Virus record (IMG/VR): IMGVR_UViG_3300037493_001559
Location: 1 to 39,898 of that record
Source of the DNA: a virus
Length of the DNA: 39,898 bases
Strand: one strand, 5' to 3'
How positions within the stretch are numbered: position 1 is the stretch's first letter; every line of letters starts with the position of its first letter. Below the pieces are notes generated by a model. That model did not search any database. It saw nothing but the letters and a program-made list of their open reading frames with translations, and was not told the DNA's origin. The translations under genes and the position numbers were made by a program. Shown here piece after piece: positions 38,561 through 39,898 of this stretch.

Positions 38561-39483
38561 TTGAATTTATCTTTAAGTGTTTGAGGTACTAATGAAGATG
38601 AAACGGGCATGAACTGATGACCACAACCATAACCGCCCCGCTCAATGGTGAGGTTAAAAACATTCGTACCCTCTTTTAATCCTTCGGGTAGTCCTATCTT
38701 TTTATTCAATGGTACTTGTTGCCCGTTGATACGCCCCTTTAATAAGTCATGGAATTGGCTCTTATGGATGAACTCCATACCTTGACTTTTAGCGTCTATA
38801 AGATGCTTACAAAAAGGCCGCGAGGTAGTCAATAATGAACCAACGTACTTGTACCATTCAAGTCCTAAGTCATCAGTCGCCAATTGCGAGTACCGCGAAT
38901 TATAAGTATTGATAGCATCAACGGCATAGGTCTTAGCATACTTCACTAATGCCCCTGATGAACCATCGGTATCTGTTAAGAATACCCGAACTTGATCGGT
39001 AAGGTCTGCGAATGATGTACCCGACTGTATGTTTTTCTTTAATATGTCCTCAACCTTTAGTGCAATGTTAGCCTCTAATCCAACGCCTAATAGGTTCTGC
39101 GATACTGATTGCACCGCTTGGTTCTTAATCTCATCGAATAGCTTTGAAGGCTCAAAGGTAGGCTTTAACTCGCTAAAGTATTGGCGGTTCAATTCGGTAA
39201 TAGCATCGAACGATTTGATATACTTACCTACCGACTTCTCATACTCAGGTGTTTTGATTACGTCCACTAGCTCCTGACGTATGTTAGCCAATATCTTTAA
39301 ATTCTTGGCCGTTACCTTAACATTTCCATTCGAGGTATCAAGGTCGCCGATTAACTCAACTACTCGTGCATAGGCTCGTTTCTGCAATAACGGTAGCGCA
39401 TCACCGAAAGTCGATGATGATACATCTAACTTACCGACAATGGCATCCGTTAATTCATTAAGCGACTGTTCCTGAGTTGGCAT
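38557..39483 (-). CDS. Head morphogenesis protein, MuF / SPP1 gp7-like (308 aa)
   Basis: The C-terminal domain has EWYKYVGSLLTTSRPFCKHL (209-228) and GGYGCGHQFMPV (283-294), matching the Phage_Mu_F core (W, R-x-x-C, and a closing C-x-H). The N-terminal half is helical. In SPP1 this minor head protein binds the portal and ejected DNA. It overlaps the portal gene end by 26 bp, the normal neighbour. Confidence 0.82.
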   Translation of the reverse strand: MPTQEQSLNELTDAIVGKLDVSSSTFGDALPLLQKRAYARVVELIGDLDTSNGNVKVTAKNLKILANIRQELVDVIKTPEYEKSVGKYIKSFDAITELNRQYFSELKPTFEPSKLFDEIKNQAVQSVSQNLLGVGLEANIALKVEDILKKNIQSGTSFADLTDQVRVFLTDTDGSSGALVKYAKTYAVDAINTYNSRYSQLATDDLGLEWYKYVGSLLTTSRPFCKHLIDAKSQGMEFIHKSQFHDLLKGRINGQQVPLNKKIGLPEGLKEGTNVFNLTIERGGYGCGHQFMPVSSSLVPQTLKDKFK

Positions 39484-39898
39484 TGATTACCTCTGTTGCG
39501 TAGGTTTCTAAAATAGTGTATTTCTCTTTCTTGGATTTCTTAGTCCAATCCTTCTCTTCATCAACTGCACGTTCGACAAATTTACTAATATTATAGTGAA
39601 TAATGGCATCTACTTGTGAAATAGACTTATTGAATAAGGCTACCGATATGCTATCATCACCCATCCCAGCCAATGGGTCAAGTTCCATTTTCGCGACTAT
39701 CTTCTCGGCTACTTCGGGCATGGTGCTAAACTTCTTTCGTGCATACTCAACCTGCGCTGCTGCGATGAGTGTAGGGTCAACCTTTGCAGTCGTTAGTCTT
39801 GTTATATCATCTAACATAACCGATTCGGTAATGATGTCGAACTTAGTCGGAATATTCCACTTAGGTTGCATCATTCGTAGTTGCTCAGAGGTTACTAA
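39458..39898 (-). CDS. Portal protein, C-terminal part (continues from base 1)
   Basis: In frame from the window edge; 39898-39746 repeats bases 153-1, and 39745-39458 adds the last 95 residues of the portal. This part (QVEYARKKFSTMPEVAEKIV, ALFNKSISQVDAIIHYN) is helical as expected for the portal C-terminus inside the capsid. An ATG at 39874 exists only because of the C at 39872 and is not the real start. Confidence 0.85.
   Translation of the reverse strand, partial: LVTSEQLRMMQPKWNIPTKFDIITESVMLDDITRLTTAKVDPTLIAAAQVEYARKKFSTMPEVAEKIVAKMELDPLAGMGDDSISVALFNKSISQVDAIIHYNISKFVERAVDEEKDWTKKSKKEKYTILETYATEVINANSGTVA
39746..39898. repeat. Terminal overlap, right copy
   Basis: Repeats bases 1-153 with one difference (C39872, T127). 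Remove one copy to obtain the 39,745-bp unit. Confidence 0.95.

Noticed and set aside
1-39898. Lysogeny functions, tRNA genes, insertion sequences
   Set aside because: No integrase, excisionase, CI-like repressor, transposase or cloverleaf was recognised by reading; a tRNA scan was not possible here.

Overview
The window is one complete genome of a tailed double-stranded DNA phage infecting a member of the Bacteroidetes, most likely a siphovirus. The first 153 bases recur at the end (39746-39898) with one mismatch, so the molecule closes into a circle of 39,745 bp, and the portal gene is cut by the arbitrary ends. The host assignment rests on the promoters, which carry the Bacteroidetes -7 element TAnnTTTG (here always TATATTTG), on weak Shine-Dalgarno signals, and on protein families typical of Bacteroidetes phages (DUF3127-like SSB, DUF4373-like initiator, DUF3440 enzyme). 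Every gene I accept lies on the minus strand, so expression runs from high to low coordinates. I see no integrase or classical repressor, which suggests a virulent life style.

Layout in the direction of transcription, starting at the strongest early promoter (28625-28657): (1) an AT-rich accessory operon (28585-24804) with two small proteins, an SNF2-type helicase, a ParB/IbrB-like protein, a GNAT acetyltransferase and a PAPS-reductase-like ATP pyrophosphatase; (2) an exact second copy of the 33-bp promoter (24733-24765) driving a 44-aa ribbon-helix-helix protein, small proteins, a single-strand annealing protein and a lambda-type exonuclease; (3) a patchwork of small genes (22278-20317) whose junctions look like integron attC sites; (4) a replication module with an HTH protein, an SSB-like protein, a structured leader RNA, a replication initiator carrying an iteron array inside its gene, a DnaB helicase and a free-standing DnaB N-domain-like protein; (5) a coupled chain with a DUF1064 nuclease, three glycosyltransferases and an FkbM methyltransferase; (6) terminase, tail spike, tail chaperones with a -1 frameshift site, tape measure, tail-tip proteins and another glycosyltransferase; (7) portal, MuF-like protein, scaffold, major capsid protein (own promoter and terminator), connectors and tail tube protein; (8) the lysis region with an M15 endolysin, holin-like proteins, a lipoprotein, a secreted beta-helix protein and a candidate unimolecular spanin, ending at a terminator next to the early promoter.

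The parts most worth attention are the four-gene SNF2/ParB/GNAT/PAPS-reductase-like module bounded by a duplicated promoter, the integron-cassette-like block, the iteron origin hidden in the initiator gene, a zinc-finger-like insert in the portal, and several translationally coupled micro-genes (14 to 54 aa) that size cut-offs would miss.
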